Origin: an uncultured Clostridia bacterium
GTDB taxonomy: Bacteria > Bacillota > Clostridia > Christensenellales > Pumilibacteraceae
Length of the DNA stretch: 64,000 nt
NCBI GenBank assembly: GCA_947089425.1
Contig: CAMUKG010000001.1
Coordinates: 1 to 64,000 of the forward strand
Reading direction: 5' to 3'
Position numbers and translations under genes: made by a program. The notes under the pieces were generated by a model. That model saw only the letters and a program-made list of their open reading frames with translations. It was not told where the DNA came from and did not search any database. This document shows positions 36,227-46,133 of this stretch, one piece after another; the stretch's first letter is position 1; each line of letters begins with the position of its first letter.

Positions 36227-36964
36227 ATGGTTCAAACGTTTATAACTTCGAAAACTAACGCCGTTGTTAAAAAGCTGAGAAAACTCGCCGACAGAAAATA
36301 CAGGACGGAATACGGCGAATATATTGCGGAAGGGAAGCGTTGGGTTGCCGACGCGAAACAGTTGTGTCCGCAAAACGTTGCGGCTGTAATATGTTCGCGT
36401 TCCGCTTTTTGCGACGAAGCGGATTTTGTGCTTGACGATTCGCTTTTTAGCGAATTGTCGTTTACCGAGCACAATCAAGGCGTTATGGCGCTAATGAAAA
36501 TACCGAAAGCTTCGTTCGAATTTTCAAGCGAACATTGTTTGTTTCTCGATAAGATTCGCGAGCCCGGCAATATGGGCGCCATAATCCGCACCGCATGTGC
36601 GGCAGGTTATTCCGACATAGTTTTGCGCGATTGCGTAGACGTATATAATCCTAAGGTGATACGCAGCTCTATGACGGGAGTGCTCGGGGTCGGGTTTCAT
36701 TATGCCAACAGTCTTTCTTTCGTTCGCGAGCTCGGCTACGCTACGGTGGGAGCTGTGCTCGGAGGAAAAGACGCGTTTACCGCAAAAATTAAAGCTCGAA
36801 AAATATGTTTGGTAATAGGAAACGAGGCGGACGGAATAAGCGAAGAGGTTTTGCTTGATTGCGACGAAAAAATTACCATTCCCATGCGTGAAGATATGGA
36901 GTCGCTGAATGCGGCGGTCAGCGCGGGAATACTCATGTATGCTTTAAAATATATGAATAATTAA
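36227..36964 (+). CDS. SpoU-family (TrmH-like) RNA 2'-O-methyltransferase
   Basis: This 245-residue SAM-dependent methylase of the SPOUT class has an N-terminal L30e-like substrate domain (SKTNAVVKKLRKLADRKYR...YIAEGKRWV). The knotted catalytic domain has REPGNMGAIIRTA, LVIGNEADGIS and IPMREDMESLNAAVSAGIL. The RNA target (rRNA or tRNA) is not determinable. ATG 36227 lies immediately behind the rplT terminator and has no Shine-Dalgarno; a GTG at 36200 would extend the frame through the terminator stem. Confidence 0.87.
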   Translation: MVQTFITSKTNAVVKKLRKLADRKYRTEYGEYIAEGKRWVADAKQLCPQNVAAVICSRSAFCDEADFVLDDSLFSELSFTEHNQGVMALMKIPKASFEFSSEHCLFLDKIREPGNMGAIIRTACAAGYSDIVLRDCVDVYNPKVIRSSMTGVLGVGFHYANSLSFVRELGYATVGAVLGGKDAFTAKIKARKICLVIGNEADGISEEVLLDCDEKITIPMREDMESLNAAVSAGILMYALKYMNN

Positions 36965-36994
36965 ATACGTTAAATAAAAAAGGAGATATTGTTT

Positions 36995-37738
36995 ATGTCC
37001 GGACACAGTAAATGGGCAACTATTAAAAGGGCGAAAGGGAAAACCGACGCGGCGAGAGCAAACGTTTTCACCAAAATAGGCAGAGAACTTGCCGTTGCGG
37101 TGAAAGCGGGCGGACCAGACCCTAACAACAACGCAAAACTGCGAGACGTAATTTCCAAAGCGAAAGCGGCAAATATGCCCAACGACAATATTATGCGCAG
37201 TATTAAAAAGGCGAGCGGCGAGCTCGGTAGTATAAACTACGATTCTATTACTTATGAAGGTTACGGCGTTGGCGGCGTTGCCGTGATTGTAGAAACTCTT
37301 ACCGACAATAAAAACCGCACTGCGGGCGACGTTCGCCACATTTTCGATAAATGCGGCGGTTCTATGGGCACAACGGGTTGCGTTTCGTATCTTTTCGAGA
37401 CTCGCGGCGTGCTCGTAGTTGAGAAAAAGCCGTCGGACGACGACGACGAAATGATGATGCTTGCGCTCGATTGCGGCGCCGACGATTTCAACGTTGAAGA
37501 CGGTATGTATGAAATTTTGACTACGCCCGCCGATTTTTCGAGCGTGCGCGAAAGTCTCGAAGCCAAAGGCGTGGCGTTCGTTAAAAGCGAAATCGAAAAA
37601 ATTCCCTCCAACTATATAACGGTTGACGAAGCGGCAATGCCCAAACTTCAACGTATGCTCGATATGTTCGACGACAACGACGACGTTCAAAACGTTTATC
37701 ATAATGCCGACCTTCCCGAAGAAGAGGACGAAGAATAA
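36995..37738 (+). CDS. YebC/PmpR-family protein (TACO1 homologue)
   Basis: This 247-residue protein begins MSGHSKWATIKRAKGKTDAARANVF, the family hallmark, and contains GYGVGGVAVIVETLTDN. Members were first called transcription regulators; TACO1 and YebC are now linked to translation of difficult sequences such as proline stretches. ATG 36995 with AGGAG is preferred over a TTG six bases upstream. Its stop overlaps the proA start (TAATG). Confidence 0.92.
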   Translation: MSGHSKWATIKRAKGKTDAARANVFTKIGRELAVAVKAGGPDPNNNAKLRDVISKAKAANMPNDNIMRSIKKASGELGSINYDSITYEGYGVGGVAVIVETLTDNKNRTAGDVRHIFDKCGGSMGTTGCVSYLFETRGVLVVEKKPSDDDDEMMMLALDCGADDFNVEDGMYEILTTPADFSSVRESLEAKGVAFVKSEIEKIPSNYITVDEAAMPKLQRMLDMFDDNDDVQNVYHNADLPEEEDEE

Positions 37739-38973
37739 TGACGGTTAGCGAGAGTTGCAGAGTCGCGAAAGAGAACTCTTCTTTTATAGCGCTTGCCTCG
37801 TCGGAAGATAAAAACAAAATGTTGGAACTTGCCGCCGCCGCTCTTCTTGTTGCCGAAAAAGAAATATTGCGAGCCAATGCCGCCGACGTCGCATTATGCG
37901 AGCGCCCGCCGCAGTTTATCGATAGGCTTATGCTTAACCGTAAGCGGCTTGAAGAAATGGCGGATGGGTTGAAAAAGCTCTCGGAACTTGACGACCCCAT
38001 AGGCGAAACCGTTGAGGAATGGACTAACGACAGCGGTTTGAAAATTCAAAAAGTTCGGGTGCCGCTCGGCGTAATAGGAATTATTTACGAAGCTCGCCCT
38101 AACGTTACCGCCGACGCTCTCGGTCTGTGTATAAAATCGGGCAATGCCGTTGTGTTGCGCGGAAGCGGAGAAGCATACGGCTCAAATAAAGCCATTGTAA
38201 GCGCCGTGAAAGCTCGTTTGAGCGCAGGCGGGTATAATCCAGAATTTATTCAGCTTATAAGCGACACAAGCCGCGAGGGCGCCGAAACGTTAATGACATG
38301 CCGCGAGAGCGTAGACGTTTTAATTCCGCGCGGTTCGTCGGCTTTAATACGCACGGTAGTGGAGAAATCGACCGTACCCGTTATAGAGACGGGAGCGGGG
38401 AATTGCCACGCATATATCGAAAAAAGCGCGGACGTCAAAAAAGCCGAAGCGATAATTTTGAACGGAAAATTGCAACGGCCGAGCGTGTGCAATGCTTTGG
38501 AAAGTTTACTGATAGACGAAGCTGTGGCCGGAGAATATCTGCCAGTAGTGCTCGGCGCGCTTAAAGATGCGGGTGTGGAAATAGTGGGATGCGAAAGAAC
38601 TTGCGCAATATGCCCGTTCGTAAAACTTGCAAGCGACGACGACTATTTCACAGAGTTCCTTGCGCTTAAAATATCGGTTAAAGTTGTCTCGGGAGTTAAA
38701 GAGGCATGCGAGCATATAAATCTGCATTCAACTAAGCACAGTGAAGTGATTATAACCGAAAACAAAGAAGCCGCCGATTATTTTGCTTCCCATATCGACA
38801 GTGCGGTAGTATATGTAAACGCGTCCACTCGATTTACCGACGGATTTCAATTCGGTTTCGGTGCCGAAATGGGAATTTCAACTCAAAAACTTCACGCTCG
38901 CGGTCCTTTGGGGCTTAAACAGCTCACAAGTGAGAAATATGTGATACACGGAAACGGACAAATAAGAAAATAG
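37738..38973 (+). CDS. proA: Gamma-glutamyl phosphate reductase
   Basis: ProA reduces gamma-glutamyl phosphate to glutamate-5-semialdehyde in proline synthesis. The 411-residue aldehyde-dehydrogenase-fold protein has VPLGVIGIIYEARPNVT, the NADPH segment and the catalytic Cys in RPSVCNALE. The partner kinase proB is not adjacent; proA instead overlaps yebC by one base. Confidence 0.93.
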   Translation: MTVSESCRVAKENSSFIALASSEDKNKMLELAAAALLVAEKEILRANAADVALCERPPQFIDRLMLNRKRLEEMADGLKKLSELDDPIGETVEEWTNDSGLKIQKVRVPLGVIGIIYEARPNVTADALGLCIKSGNAVVLRGSGEAYGSNKAIVSAVKARLSAGGYNPEFIQLISDTSREGAETLMTCRESVDVLIPRGSSALIRTVVEKSTVPVIETGAGNCHAYIEKSADVKKAEAIILNGKLQRPSVCNALESLLIDEAVAGEYLPVVLGALKDAGVEIVGCERTCAICPFVKLASDDDYFTEFLALKISVKVVSGVKEACEHINLHSTKHSEVIITENKEAADYFASHIDSAVVYVNASTRFTDGFQFGFGAEMGISTQKLHARGPLGLKQLTSEKYVIHGNGQIRK

Positions 38974-38977
38974 GGTG

Positions 38978-39010
38978 AACGGCTTTCGAAAAAGAAAGGC
39001 GTTTGTTTTT
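38978..39010 (+). terminator. Terminator after proA
   Basis: AACGGCTTTC (38978-38987) pairs with GAAAGGCGTT (38994-39003), nine of ten positions, loop GAAAAA, followed by TTGTTTTT. The rest of the 254-base gap to 39227 is A/T-rich and holds the promoter at 39148-39176. Confidence 0.7.
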
Positions 39011-39147
39011 ATAAAAGATTTTGCATATATTTAATGCCAATAAGTCGTATTATGCGTGTCATAATATAGCCTATCTCTAATATTTTCCTTTTTATAAAGT
39101 GTTTTTAAAGCGCATATATTAAAAAATCCACATATAATTACAATAAA

Positions 39148-39176
39148 TTGACTTTTGCGCTGTAGTTTGCTAAAAT
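39148..39176 (+). promoter_or_regulatory. Promoter for the M60 lipoprotein gene
   Basis: TTGACT (39148-39153), 17 nt, TAAAAT (39171-39176) with an extended -10 TG at 39168-39169; 51 bases before the start codon. Confidence 0.65.
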
Positions 39177-39227
39177 TACTTCGTTGTTAATATATTTAAA
39201 ATAAATACAAAAACGATAGGAGAGGTT

Positions 39228-42200
39228 ATGCGAAATAATCGAATCGATTTTGTTGCATCAAAATGTGCTAATGCTGCTAAGACATGCGCTATATTTTTAT
39301 TGAGCTTATTGATTGCCGTGTTTTTCTGCTTGTGCGGATGCAGTCGTTCGGGGTCGGAAGTCGATAAAATTCCGGGAGAATTTATTCCCGACGGCACGGA
39401 CGATCCCGAATTGGAAAACTTCGAAAACACGCACAAAACCGTTACGCGCGCGGGGTATTCCGCCGAGTATCTCGGCACAGTCGAGCGTAAAATTCCCACC
39501 GAGAGCAAAGACGGCGGGCTTGTGGAAAACGGCACTATTGCACAATATCCCGTATACGACCATACGCTTTCATTGACTGCCGAACAAAAAAACGCGCTCA
39601 TAGGCGAAAGTTGGAGTTTGTGTTCCGTCAATACTCGAATAGGTTCCGACGGATATCCGAGAGGAACTTACGATAAAATGGATTCGGAGGGGAGACTGTA
39701 TTTAAACGGCGAAGATACGGGTAGAACGCTTTATAAGCATACGTCTTCGGCGCAAATGTATCGCGGCGACGTGTCGCCCGACGAACCCGGTATTGTGAAG
39801 AAAGTAACGGTATTGCCTCGCAGTTACGGTTACAGCGTTACGGGCGTATATGCGCCCGCAGGCGAAGTAATTAAAATACAAATAAGCGAAAAGGATATGA
39901 AAGCTACGGGCGGCGTGGCGATTCATATCGGGCAGGCTCTTTATAACGCCAAAGCGAATAACATTTGGGCTCAACGCAATATAAACCGTATGCCCGTTAT
40001 TTTAAACACAATGCACGTGAACACAAGCACCGCTAAGCTTGAAAACGGTGTATACACGGCTTACGTAGGCTCGTTTCTCGGCGGTCCCGTTTACGTTCGC
40101 AATAGCACTCGCTCTTCGTTTTCGGTTACGGTTTCGGGAGGAGTGAGATATTCTCATTTCATTTTAGGCTACACCACTCCCGAAGAATTTGCCGAGAACG
40201 CCAAATCGTCGGCGCCGTATTTCGACTTGGAAGTGTGGGATAACGGCGTTTTGCATTCGGGACCGTCGATTTATGCGAAAGGACTTAGCTACGACGATTT
40301 ATATAAAGTTGCGGTATATTGGGATAAAGTGGCGCTCGTATCAACGCAAGTTTCAAATCAAGGCATAGTATTCTTATATGACCCATTTGTGGCTGCGGGT
40401 GCGGCGGTGGCTTTTCCCGGTCAGCAGTCGGTGAATTGTCCCGCAAGTTGGATGCGTAATTCGCTCAACTATAACGGCTTGATAAATTCGGGTGCATGGG
40501 GCAATATGCACGAATTCAACCATAATTTTCAAAGCGGTTGGGGACTTCCCGGCGGAGGGGAGGTTACGAACAACGCGCTAACTCTTGTGGAATACAGTCT
40601 GTTCACAAAAATATCGTCGGCGCGCTCTTACGGCGGAGGAAGCGACGGAATGGGCGGTTGGAATCGCTACACCAACGCTTCTTGGGCTGTGTATCAAACC
40701 CTGCACGGAACCGAAAATTTCTTACGCGTTTACGCCACGCTGTTGCATAATTTCGGGCAAGGTCCGTTTATGCAAGCAATAAGGTTGCAACGCGGCGGTT
40801 TCGGACAAAGTTATGCGGGATACTATAAGGCGCTCAGCGAGGCGACGCATAACGATATGACGTATTTCTTTAACGGCATATTAAACGCTAACTTAAACGA
40901 GACCGTCACGGGGCCTTATACGGCGAGAAATTATTCGCATTTCGTTCCCGTCGCGTCCGTTTTCCAAACGGGTAGAAGCTATATGTACGACGGCGAAAAG
41001 CGGTATACGAATACCGTTCAGCCTTACGTTATACCGTACGGCGAAAAATTCGAAACCGACTTATCGAAATATGTGCAAAACGGACTCAACATCAGCGGAA
41101 GCATAGTGTTGCCAGACGGCTTCACGCATAGAGTTAAAAGCGTTTCACAGCCCGAACACGGTTACGTTGAGTGGAATGCGGATACGCAGATTCTCACGTT
41201 TACGCCCGACGAAGCAATGCGTTCGGGAAAGATTTACGTTACTCTCGAAATTACTAAAAACGACGGCGCGTTCGGAGTAGACGACGTGGACTTGGTGTTC
41301 GAGTTCGAGCAGTCGCATGAAAAGAAAAAGACGATTTTAGAGCGAAAGATATACGAATTCGACACGGATAAATACAGAACCGCCGCCGAAGCTTATGAAA
41401 ACGATTACGCAGGCTATATCGATTTGCAAGAGTCGGATAGCACAAATAAAGTTCAAAATAGCAACTCCGACGTGTGGCTTTCGGAATTTCCGGGCGAACA
41501 TAAAGTTATGGAAGTGAGCGGAAAGATATATATCGACGAGCCCGGAAAATACAGAATAGCGTTTAGAGGTAGGTGGAATTGCGCGTTGTATGTCTCCGTC
41601 GACGACGGTAAGACTTTTGAAAAAGCCGCCATGATAATGAAAACGGATAACGGATACGGATTTGCTACCGATAATGCGGAAACGTATAAAGATTATGTTT
41701 TAAACGGAGAACAGTGGGTCTATTTTAAAGAAGTTATGCTTGTGGAAAAGCACGGCGGCACCCTTAGTTTTTTCGGTTTGGGATTCGGTAAGTTCGAAAC
41801 GCAAGGCACGATAGACGAAGAGGGTAATATTATAGACGCCGACGGGAATAAATTGCCTGCGGGAAGCGTTTTGCCCGAAAACGTATCGGTGAAATATGCG
41901 AGCGCGTATCGCAACGATTATGAGTTTTCTACCGACGAGTTCGTTACCGATTATTTCTTTACGCGAAACTATACTCACAGTTATAAAGACACTAAGCAAA
42001 TAGACGCAAAACAAACTCTCGTTAACGTTAAGAATTTTACTGCGGCAAGCAATAGGGTAGATTCCGCAGGAAATATTTTATACGATTACAAAATAGAAAA
42101 TCTTTTCGACGGGAATCCCGACACAAATATTCATTCAGCAAACGTAATTACGGCGGCTAATCCTTTTGAAATTGTTGTAAGTTTTGGGAAAACGATTAAA

Positions 42201-42809
42201 GCAAACAGAATGACGCTGTACGGTTATACGCATCCTTCGGGTATGCAAAATTTGCAATTTCCCGTAGACTTCTCAATTTACGGCAGTTTGGACGGAGAAG
42301 AATTTTTCCTACTCGGCGAGTATGCCAATCAGCAGCATGTTAATTCGAACATAACGGTATCGTTTGAGAAAGCCGAATTTGCTTATTATAAACTCGTGGT
42401 AACGAGAACCAATCCGAGATATATAGCATTGAATTCAATCGGTTTTGCTTATGAGGTTTCGCTTCCTGGAGGGCATGTGATTGCACCCGATAGCGATTTG
42501 TTGGAGTATCGCGGTGCTTGGAACGTGAAATATACTGCTTCCACTTTTGGGCATGTGTACGAAAGCGACGGCAACGCTACGCTTTCGTTTGAATTCGAGG
42601 GAACTCGCGCGGGTATAATTTCGGCGGCTCCGTACGGAAAGAATTTCGAAGTATATATAGACGGCGAAAAGGTGCGCAGCATAGAACTGAAAGACGATAC
42701 GACGCTGTCGCATGTCGTTTATATTTCGCCCGAATTGATAAGCGGAAAGCATGAAGTTATTGTAATTTGTTCGGGAGAAGTAAATATCGACACTGTTGTA
42801 GCTTGGTGA
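39228..42809 (+). CDS. Secreted M60-like metalloprotease lipoprotein with discoidin domain
   Basis: This 1193-residue exported protein has a hydrophobic signal segment (about 18-36) and a plausible lipobox LCGC, suggesting attachment to the outer face of the membrane. The middle (about 190-560) is an M60/enhancin-type zincin: zinc motif HEFNH (HExxH, about residue 428) followed by GGGEV supplying the downstream Glu. This family cleaves mucins and other heavily glycosylated proteins. At about 910-1080 lies an F5/8-type (discoidin, CBM32-like) domain, NLFDGNPDTN to YYKLVVTRT, and a final beta-sandwich ends at 1193. Such domains bind host glycans. It stands alone with its own promoter and terminator. 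Host mucin use is inferred from the family, not shown. Confidence 0.85.
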   Translation: MRNNRIDFVASKCANAAKTCAIFLLSLLIAVFFCLCGCSRSGSEVDKIPGEFIPDGTDDPELENFENTHKTVTRAGYSAEYLGTVERKIPTESKDGGLVENGTIAQYPVYDHTLSLTAEQKNALIGESWSLCSVNTRIGSDGYPRGTYDKMDSEGRLYLNGEDTGRTLYKHTSSAQMYRGDVSPDEPGIVKKVTVLPRSYGYSVTGVYAPAGEVIKIQISEKDMKATGGVAIHIGQALYNAKANNIWAQRNINRMPVILNTMHVNTSTAKLENGVYTAYVGSFLGGPVYVRNSTRSSFSVTVSGGVRYSHFILGYTTPEEFAENAKSSAPYFDLEVWDNGVLHSGPSIYAKGLSYDDLYKVAVYWDKVALVSTQVSNQGIVFLYDPFVAAGAAVAFPGQQSVNCPASWMRNSLNYNGLINSGAWGNMHEFNHNFQSGWGLPGGGEVTNNALTLVEYSLFTKISSARSYGGGSDGMGGWNRYTNASWAVYQTLHGTENFLRVYATLLHNFGQGPFMQAIRLQRGGFGQSYAGYYKALSEATHNDMTYFFNGILNANLNETVTGPYTARNYSHFVPVASVFQTGRSYMYDGEKRYTNTVQPYVIPYGEKFETDLSKYVQNGLNISGSIVLPDGFTHRVKSVSQPEHGYVEWNADTQILTFTPDEAMRSGKIYVTLEITKNDGAFGVDDVDLVFEFEQSHEKKKTILERKIYEFDTDKYRTAAEAYENDYAGYIDLQESDSTNKVQNSNSDVWLSEFPGEHKVMEVSGKIYIDEPGKYRIAFRGRWNCALYVSVDDGKTFEKAAMIMKTDNGYGFATDNAETYKDYVLNGEQWVYFKEVMLVEKHGGTLSFFGLGFGKFETQGTIDEEGNIIDADGNKLPAGSVLPENVSVKYASAYRNDYEFSTDEFVTDYFFTRNYTHSYKDTKQIDAKQTLVNVKNFTAASNRVDSAGNILYDYKIENLFDGNPDTNIHSANVITAANPFEIVVSFGKTIKANRMTLYGYTHPSGMQNLQFPVDFSIYGSLDGEEFFLLGEYANQQHVNSNITVSFEKAEFAYYKLVVTRTNPRYIALNSIGFAYEVSLPGGHVIAPDSDLLEYRGAWNVKYTASTFGHVYESDGNATLSFEFEGTRAGIISAAPYGKNFEVYIDGEKVRSIELKDDTTLSHVVYISPELISGKHEVIVICSGEVNIDTVVAW

Positions 42810-42881
42810 CGATAAAATATAAGCGAAATATTTTTAGAGTCGAAAATAAGTGCAAAAAACGTTCGACTTTACGTTATGATG

Positions 42882-42918
42882 AGAGCGTCGAAGTTATTTC
42901 GACGCTCTTTGTGTTTTT
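42882..42918 (+). terminator. Terminator between the M60 gene and argH
   Basis: AGAGCGTCGAA (42882-42892) and TTCGACGCTCT (42898-42908), perfect 11-bp stem, loop GTTAT, then TTGTGTTTTT. It serves the plus-strand gene; a convergent argH transcript meets no long U-run on its side. Confidence 0.8.
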
Positions 42919-42925
42919 AAAAAAG

Positions 42926-44302
42926 TTATTTTAATGATTGAATTGTCTTGCGTATTTTTGCAATGCGATTTGTCACAGTCTTTTTCGACGGTCCGCCGAC
43001 GGTTTTTCTTGCTGCGACAACGTCAGGTATGCGCACGGTTTTTAATATGTCGCTTTCGAATATTTCCGAAAAACTTTTGTATTCGTTTATGCCGAGACTG
43101 TCGAGCGTTTTTCCGTTTTCGCAACAGTATCGAACGAGCTGTCCCACGATTTTGTGAGCGTCGCGGAAAGGAATTCCTTTTTTAACAAGATAATCGGCGC
43201 AATCGGTTGCGGCGGTATAGCCACCGCCCGCGCCTTTCGCCATTACGTCGGAATTGAATCGCAACGAGGGTAGTAGTGCGTTGAAAATACTCAAACAAAT
43301 TTTGACGGTATCTTCGCAATCGAAAACGGCTTCTTTATCTTCCTGCATATCCTTGTTGTAGGCAAGGGGAAGCCCTTTCATTATAGTAAGCAACGAAATA
43401 AGTTCGCCGTACACGCGACCCGTTTTTCCGCGAATCAATTCGTTCATGTCGGGATTTTTCTTTTGAGGCATTATGCTCGAACCTGTGCTGAATTGGTCGC
43501 TAAGCGTGACAAAACCAAATTCGTCCGAAGCCCAATAAATAAGTTCTTCGTTGAATCGTGACAGGTGCATCATTAAAATCGAGCAACACGACGCAAATTC
43601 TATCGCAAAATCGCGGTCGGAAACGCCGTCGAGTGAGTTTTGAGTGATTTGCGGGAATTCGAGCAGTTGTGCCACGCGGTTGCGGTTTATGGGGTAAGAC
43701 GTGGTTGTGCAAGCGCCGCTTCCGAGAGGCATTACGTTTACGCGTTTACGGCAATCGAGAAACCTTTCGACGTCGCGCAAGAACATTTCGCAATATGCGC
43801 CCAAATGGTGGGCGAGGGTGGTGGGCTGAGCCTTTTGCATGTGTGTGTAGGCGGGCATATATGTTTCCGTGTGTTTTTCGGATATGTCGCAAAGAGTGGA
43901 GATTACCGTTTTTATAAGTTCGGTAATTTCGGAAATTGCGTCGCGCATATAAAGACGAATATCAAGAGCGACTTGGTCGTTGCGAGAGCGCCCCGTATGC
44001 AGTTTTTTGCCCGTTTGTCCCAACCTCTTGGTGAGTTCTTCTTCCACGAACATGTGAATATCTTCGGCGTCGGTAATTTTCAATTTGCCGTTTTTAATGT
44101 CGTAGAATATATCCGAAAGAGCATGACAAATGCTGTCAGCTTCGTCTTTTGGAATTATTCCGCATTCTCCGAGCATGGTGGCGTGCGCAATACTTCCCAT
44201 AATGTCATGTTTGTAAAGACGTTTGTCTACTGGAAGCGAACGGTTAAATAAATCCGCTTGCTCGTTTAGCGAGGACGCAAACCGTCCCGACCACATTTTC
44301 AT
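42926..44302 (-). CDS. argH: Argininosuccinate lyase
   Basis: ArgH splits argininosuccinate into arginine and fumarate. The 458-residue protein carries the fumarase/aspartase signature GSSIMPQKKNPD, the N-terminal MWSGRFASSLNEQADLFN, and HTGRSRNDQVALD. It lies 12 bases downstream of argG on the minus strand. Confidence 0.96.
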   Translation of the reverse strand: MKMWSGRFASSLNEQADLFNRSLPVDKRLYKHDIMGSIAHATMLGECGIIPKDEADSICHALSDIFYDIKNGKLKITDAEDIHMFVEEELTKRLGQTGKKLHTGRSRNDQVALDIRLYMRDAISEITELIKTVISTLCDISEKHTETYMPAYTHMQKAQPTTLAHHLGAYCEMFLRDVERFLDCRKRVNVMPLGSGACTTTSYPINRNRVAQLLEFPQITQNSLDGVSDRDFAIEFASCCSILMMHLSRFNEELIYWASDEFGFVTLSDQFSTGSSIMPQKKNPDMNELIRGKTGRVYGELISLLTIMKGLPLAYNKDMQEDKEAVFDCEDTVKICLSIFNALLPSLRFNSDVMAKGAGGGYTAATDCADYLVKKGIPFRDAHKIVGQLVRYCCENGKTLDSLGINEYKSFSEIFESDILKTVRIPDVVAARKTVGGPSKKTVTNRIAKIRKTIQSLK

Positions 44303-44314
44303 TTAAGAGCCCTC

Positions 44315-45526
44315 TTACTTTTTGTTGTTCTTTTTAAGCATTTTTGCGCGTACTTTAAGGGGCAAGCCGAAAAGATTGATAAAGCCCGCCGAGTCCTTTT
44401 GGTCGTAGACTTCGTCGGCTCCGAAAGTGGCAATGTCTTCGTCATACAGCGAGTAAGGCGATTTTGCGCCCGCGCCCGTTATATTGCCTTTAAAGAGCTT
44501 TAAGCGCACCGTGCCGCTAACTGTTTCTTGCGTTGAGTTAACAAACGCGCTGAGAGCTTCGCGGAGAGGCGTGAACCAGTTGCCGTCGTATACGAGTTCG
44601 GCAAATCTGAGCGCAACTTGCTCTTTGTAGTGAAAAGTTGCTCGGTCGAGAGTAAGCTCTTCGAGGTTATGATGAGCGGCGTATAATATCGAACCTGCGG
44701 GATTTTCGTAGACTCCGCGCGATTTCATGCCTACTAAACGGTTTTCAACCATATCGCAAACTCCCACGCCGTGTTTCGCTCCGATTTCGTTTAACGTTTC
44801 CAAAAGCTTTACGGGAGAAAGTTTTTTTCCGTTTACGGCTACGGGTACGCCTTTTTCAAACTCGATTTCAACGTATTCTGCGGCGTTCGGTGTTTTCGAA
44901 ATAGGATTGCTTATAAGAAGCATGTCGTCTTGCGGCTCGTTCCACGGGTCTTCGAGGTCGCTGCCTTCATGCGAAAGATGCCAAATATTTCTGTCCATAG
45001 AGTAGGGATGTTTTTTTGAAACGGGTACGTCGAGTCCGCGAGCTTCGGCATAGGCGATTTCCTCTTCGCGCGACTTAATATCCCATACTCTCCAAGGGGC
45101 TATGATTTTCATGTCGGGGCTAAGCGCTTTTATCGAAAGTTCGAAACGCACTTGGTCGTTGCCTTTTCCCGTGCAACCGTGACATATCGCGGTAGCGCCC
45201 TCGCGCTCGGCTATTTCGACCAAACGTTTGGCTATAACGGGACGAGCGAAACTCGTTCCCAAAAGATATTTACCTTCGTAAACGGCGCTCGCTTTTAATG
45301 TGGGGAACACGTAGTCGCGCACGAATTCTTCGGTTAGGTCTTCGATAAAGATTTTAGACGCGCCGCTTTTAATGGCTTTTTCGTTGAGGGGAGCAAGCTC
45401 TTCGCCTTGTCCGACGTCGGCGGCTACTGCAATTACTTCGCAATCGTAATTTTCTTTAAGCCACGGAATAATTATGGTGGTGTCGAGTCCGCCCGAGTAT
45501 GCGAGCACAATTTTCATTTTTTTCAT
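44315..45526 (-). CDS. argG: Argininosuccinate synthase
   Basis: ArgG joins citrulline and aspartate with ATP. The PP-loop is AYSGGLDT near the N-terminus; [13 protein letters not shown] and the AADVGQG segments are conserved. The length of 403 is standard. The start MKKMK has TAAGGAGC about 6 nt upstream. With argH it forms a minus-strand pair reading away from ruvC. Confidence 0.96.
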   Translation of the reverse strand: MKKMKIVLAYSGGLDTTIIIPWLKENYDCEVIAVAADVGQGEELAPLNEKAIKSGASKIFIEDLTEEFVRDYVFPTLKASAVYEGKYLLGTSFARPVIAKRLVEIAEREGATAICHGCTGKGNDQVRFELSIKALSPDMKIIAPWRVWDIKSREEEIAYAEARGLDVPVSKKHPYSMDRNIWHLSHEGSDLEDPWNEPQDDMLLISNPISKTPNAAEYVEIEFEKGVPVAVNGKKLSPVKLLETLNEIGAKHGVGVCDMVENRLVGMKSRGVYENPAGSILYAAHHNLEELTLDRATFHYKEQVALRFAELVYDGNWFTPLREALSAFVNSTQETVSGTVRLKLFKGNITGAGAKSPYSLYDEDIATFGADEVYDQKDSAGFINLFGLPLKVRAKMLKKNNKK

Positions 45527-45552
45527 TATTAGCTCCTTACTGCGTCAATTGC

Positions 45553-45581
45553 TTGACTTTAATCTAAAATAATACTATATT
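45553..45581 (+). promoter_or_regulatory. Plus-strand promoter for ruvCAB-queA-tgt
   Basis: TTGACT (45553-45558), 17 nt, TATATT (45576-45581), 49 bases before the ruvC start. Confidence 0.65.
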
Positions 45582-45582
45582 T

Positions 45583-45611
45583 ATAATAATACATTTTAAC
45601 TATTTTAGCAA
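45583..45611 (-). promoter_or_regulatory. Minus-strand promoter for argGH
   Basis: On the minus strand TTGCTA (45611-45606), 17 nt, TATTAT (45588-45583), about 57 bases before argG. Its -10 is one base from the -10 of the opposite promoter, so the two are back-to-back and probably compete. No clear arginine-repressor box was confirmed by eye. Confidence 0.5.
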
Positions 45612-45629
45612 GAGAAACAGGAGTATATT

Positions 45630-46121
45630 TTGATAATTTTAGGAATTGACCCCGGCTATGCCACAATAGGCTACGGAGTAATCTCCAAAGACGGCGGCAA
45701 TCTGTCGGCTGTGGATTACGGCGTTATTCAAACCCCGAAAGAGGAGAGTATTCCCGTAAGGCTTGCAATGCTCGACGACGCGTTAACCGCCATAATACAA
45801 AAATTCAAGCCCGACGCGGTGTCGGTGGAAGAGTTGTTTTTTAACACTAATATAACGACGGGTATAAAAGTGGCGCAAGCGCGCGGCGTTATACTTCTGT
45901 GCGCAATTAAAAAGTGCGGGCGACTTTACGAATACACTCCGCTTCAAATCAAGCAGGCTCTTACGGGTAACGGAAGAGCTGAAAAGCATCAAATTCAATT
46001 TATGGTTAAAGCGCTTTTAAAACTTGACAAAATACCCAAACCCGACGACGTTGCCGACGCATTGGCGGCTGCCGTGTGTCATGCGCATTTCGGTGAGTAT
46101 GCCCACAGAGTGCTTAATTAG
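45630..46121 (+). CDS. ruvC: Holliday junction resolvase RuvC
   Basis: RuvC cuts Holliday junctions symmetrically as a dimer. Acidic catalytic residues are visible: Asp in ILGIDPGYATIGYG, Glu in VEELFF and the C-terminal pair in PDDVADALAAAVCH. The start is TTG 45630 with CAGGAG (45618-45623). The length of 163 is normal. Confidence 0.95.
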   Translation: MIILGIDPGYATIGYGVISKDGGNLSAVDYGVIQTPKEESIPVRLAMLDDALTAIIQKFKPDAVSVEELFFNTNITTGIKVAQARGVILLCAIKKCGRLYEYTPLQIKQALTGNGRAEKHQIQFMVKALLKLDKIPKPDDVADALAAAVCHAHFGEYAHRVLN

Positions 46122-46133
46122 AGGTGAAACGGC

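Noticed and set aside
43640..44251. Long plus-strand open frame opposite argH.
   Set aside because: It is a shadow of argH; codon use and conservation belong to the minus-strand frame.
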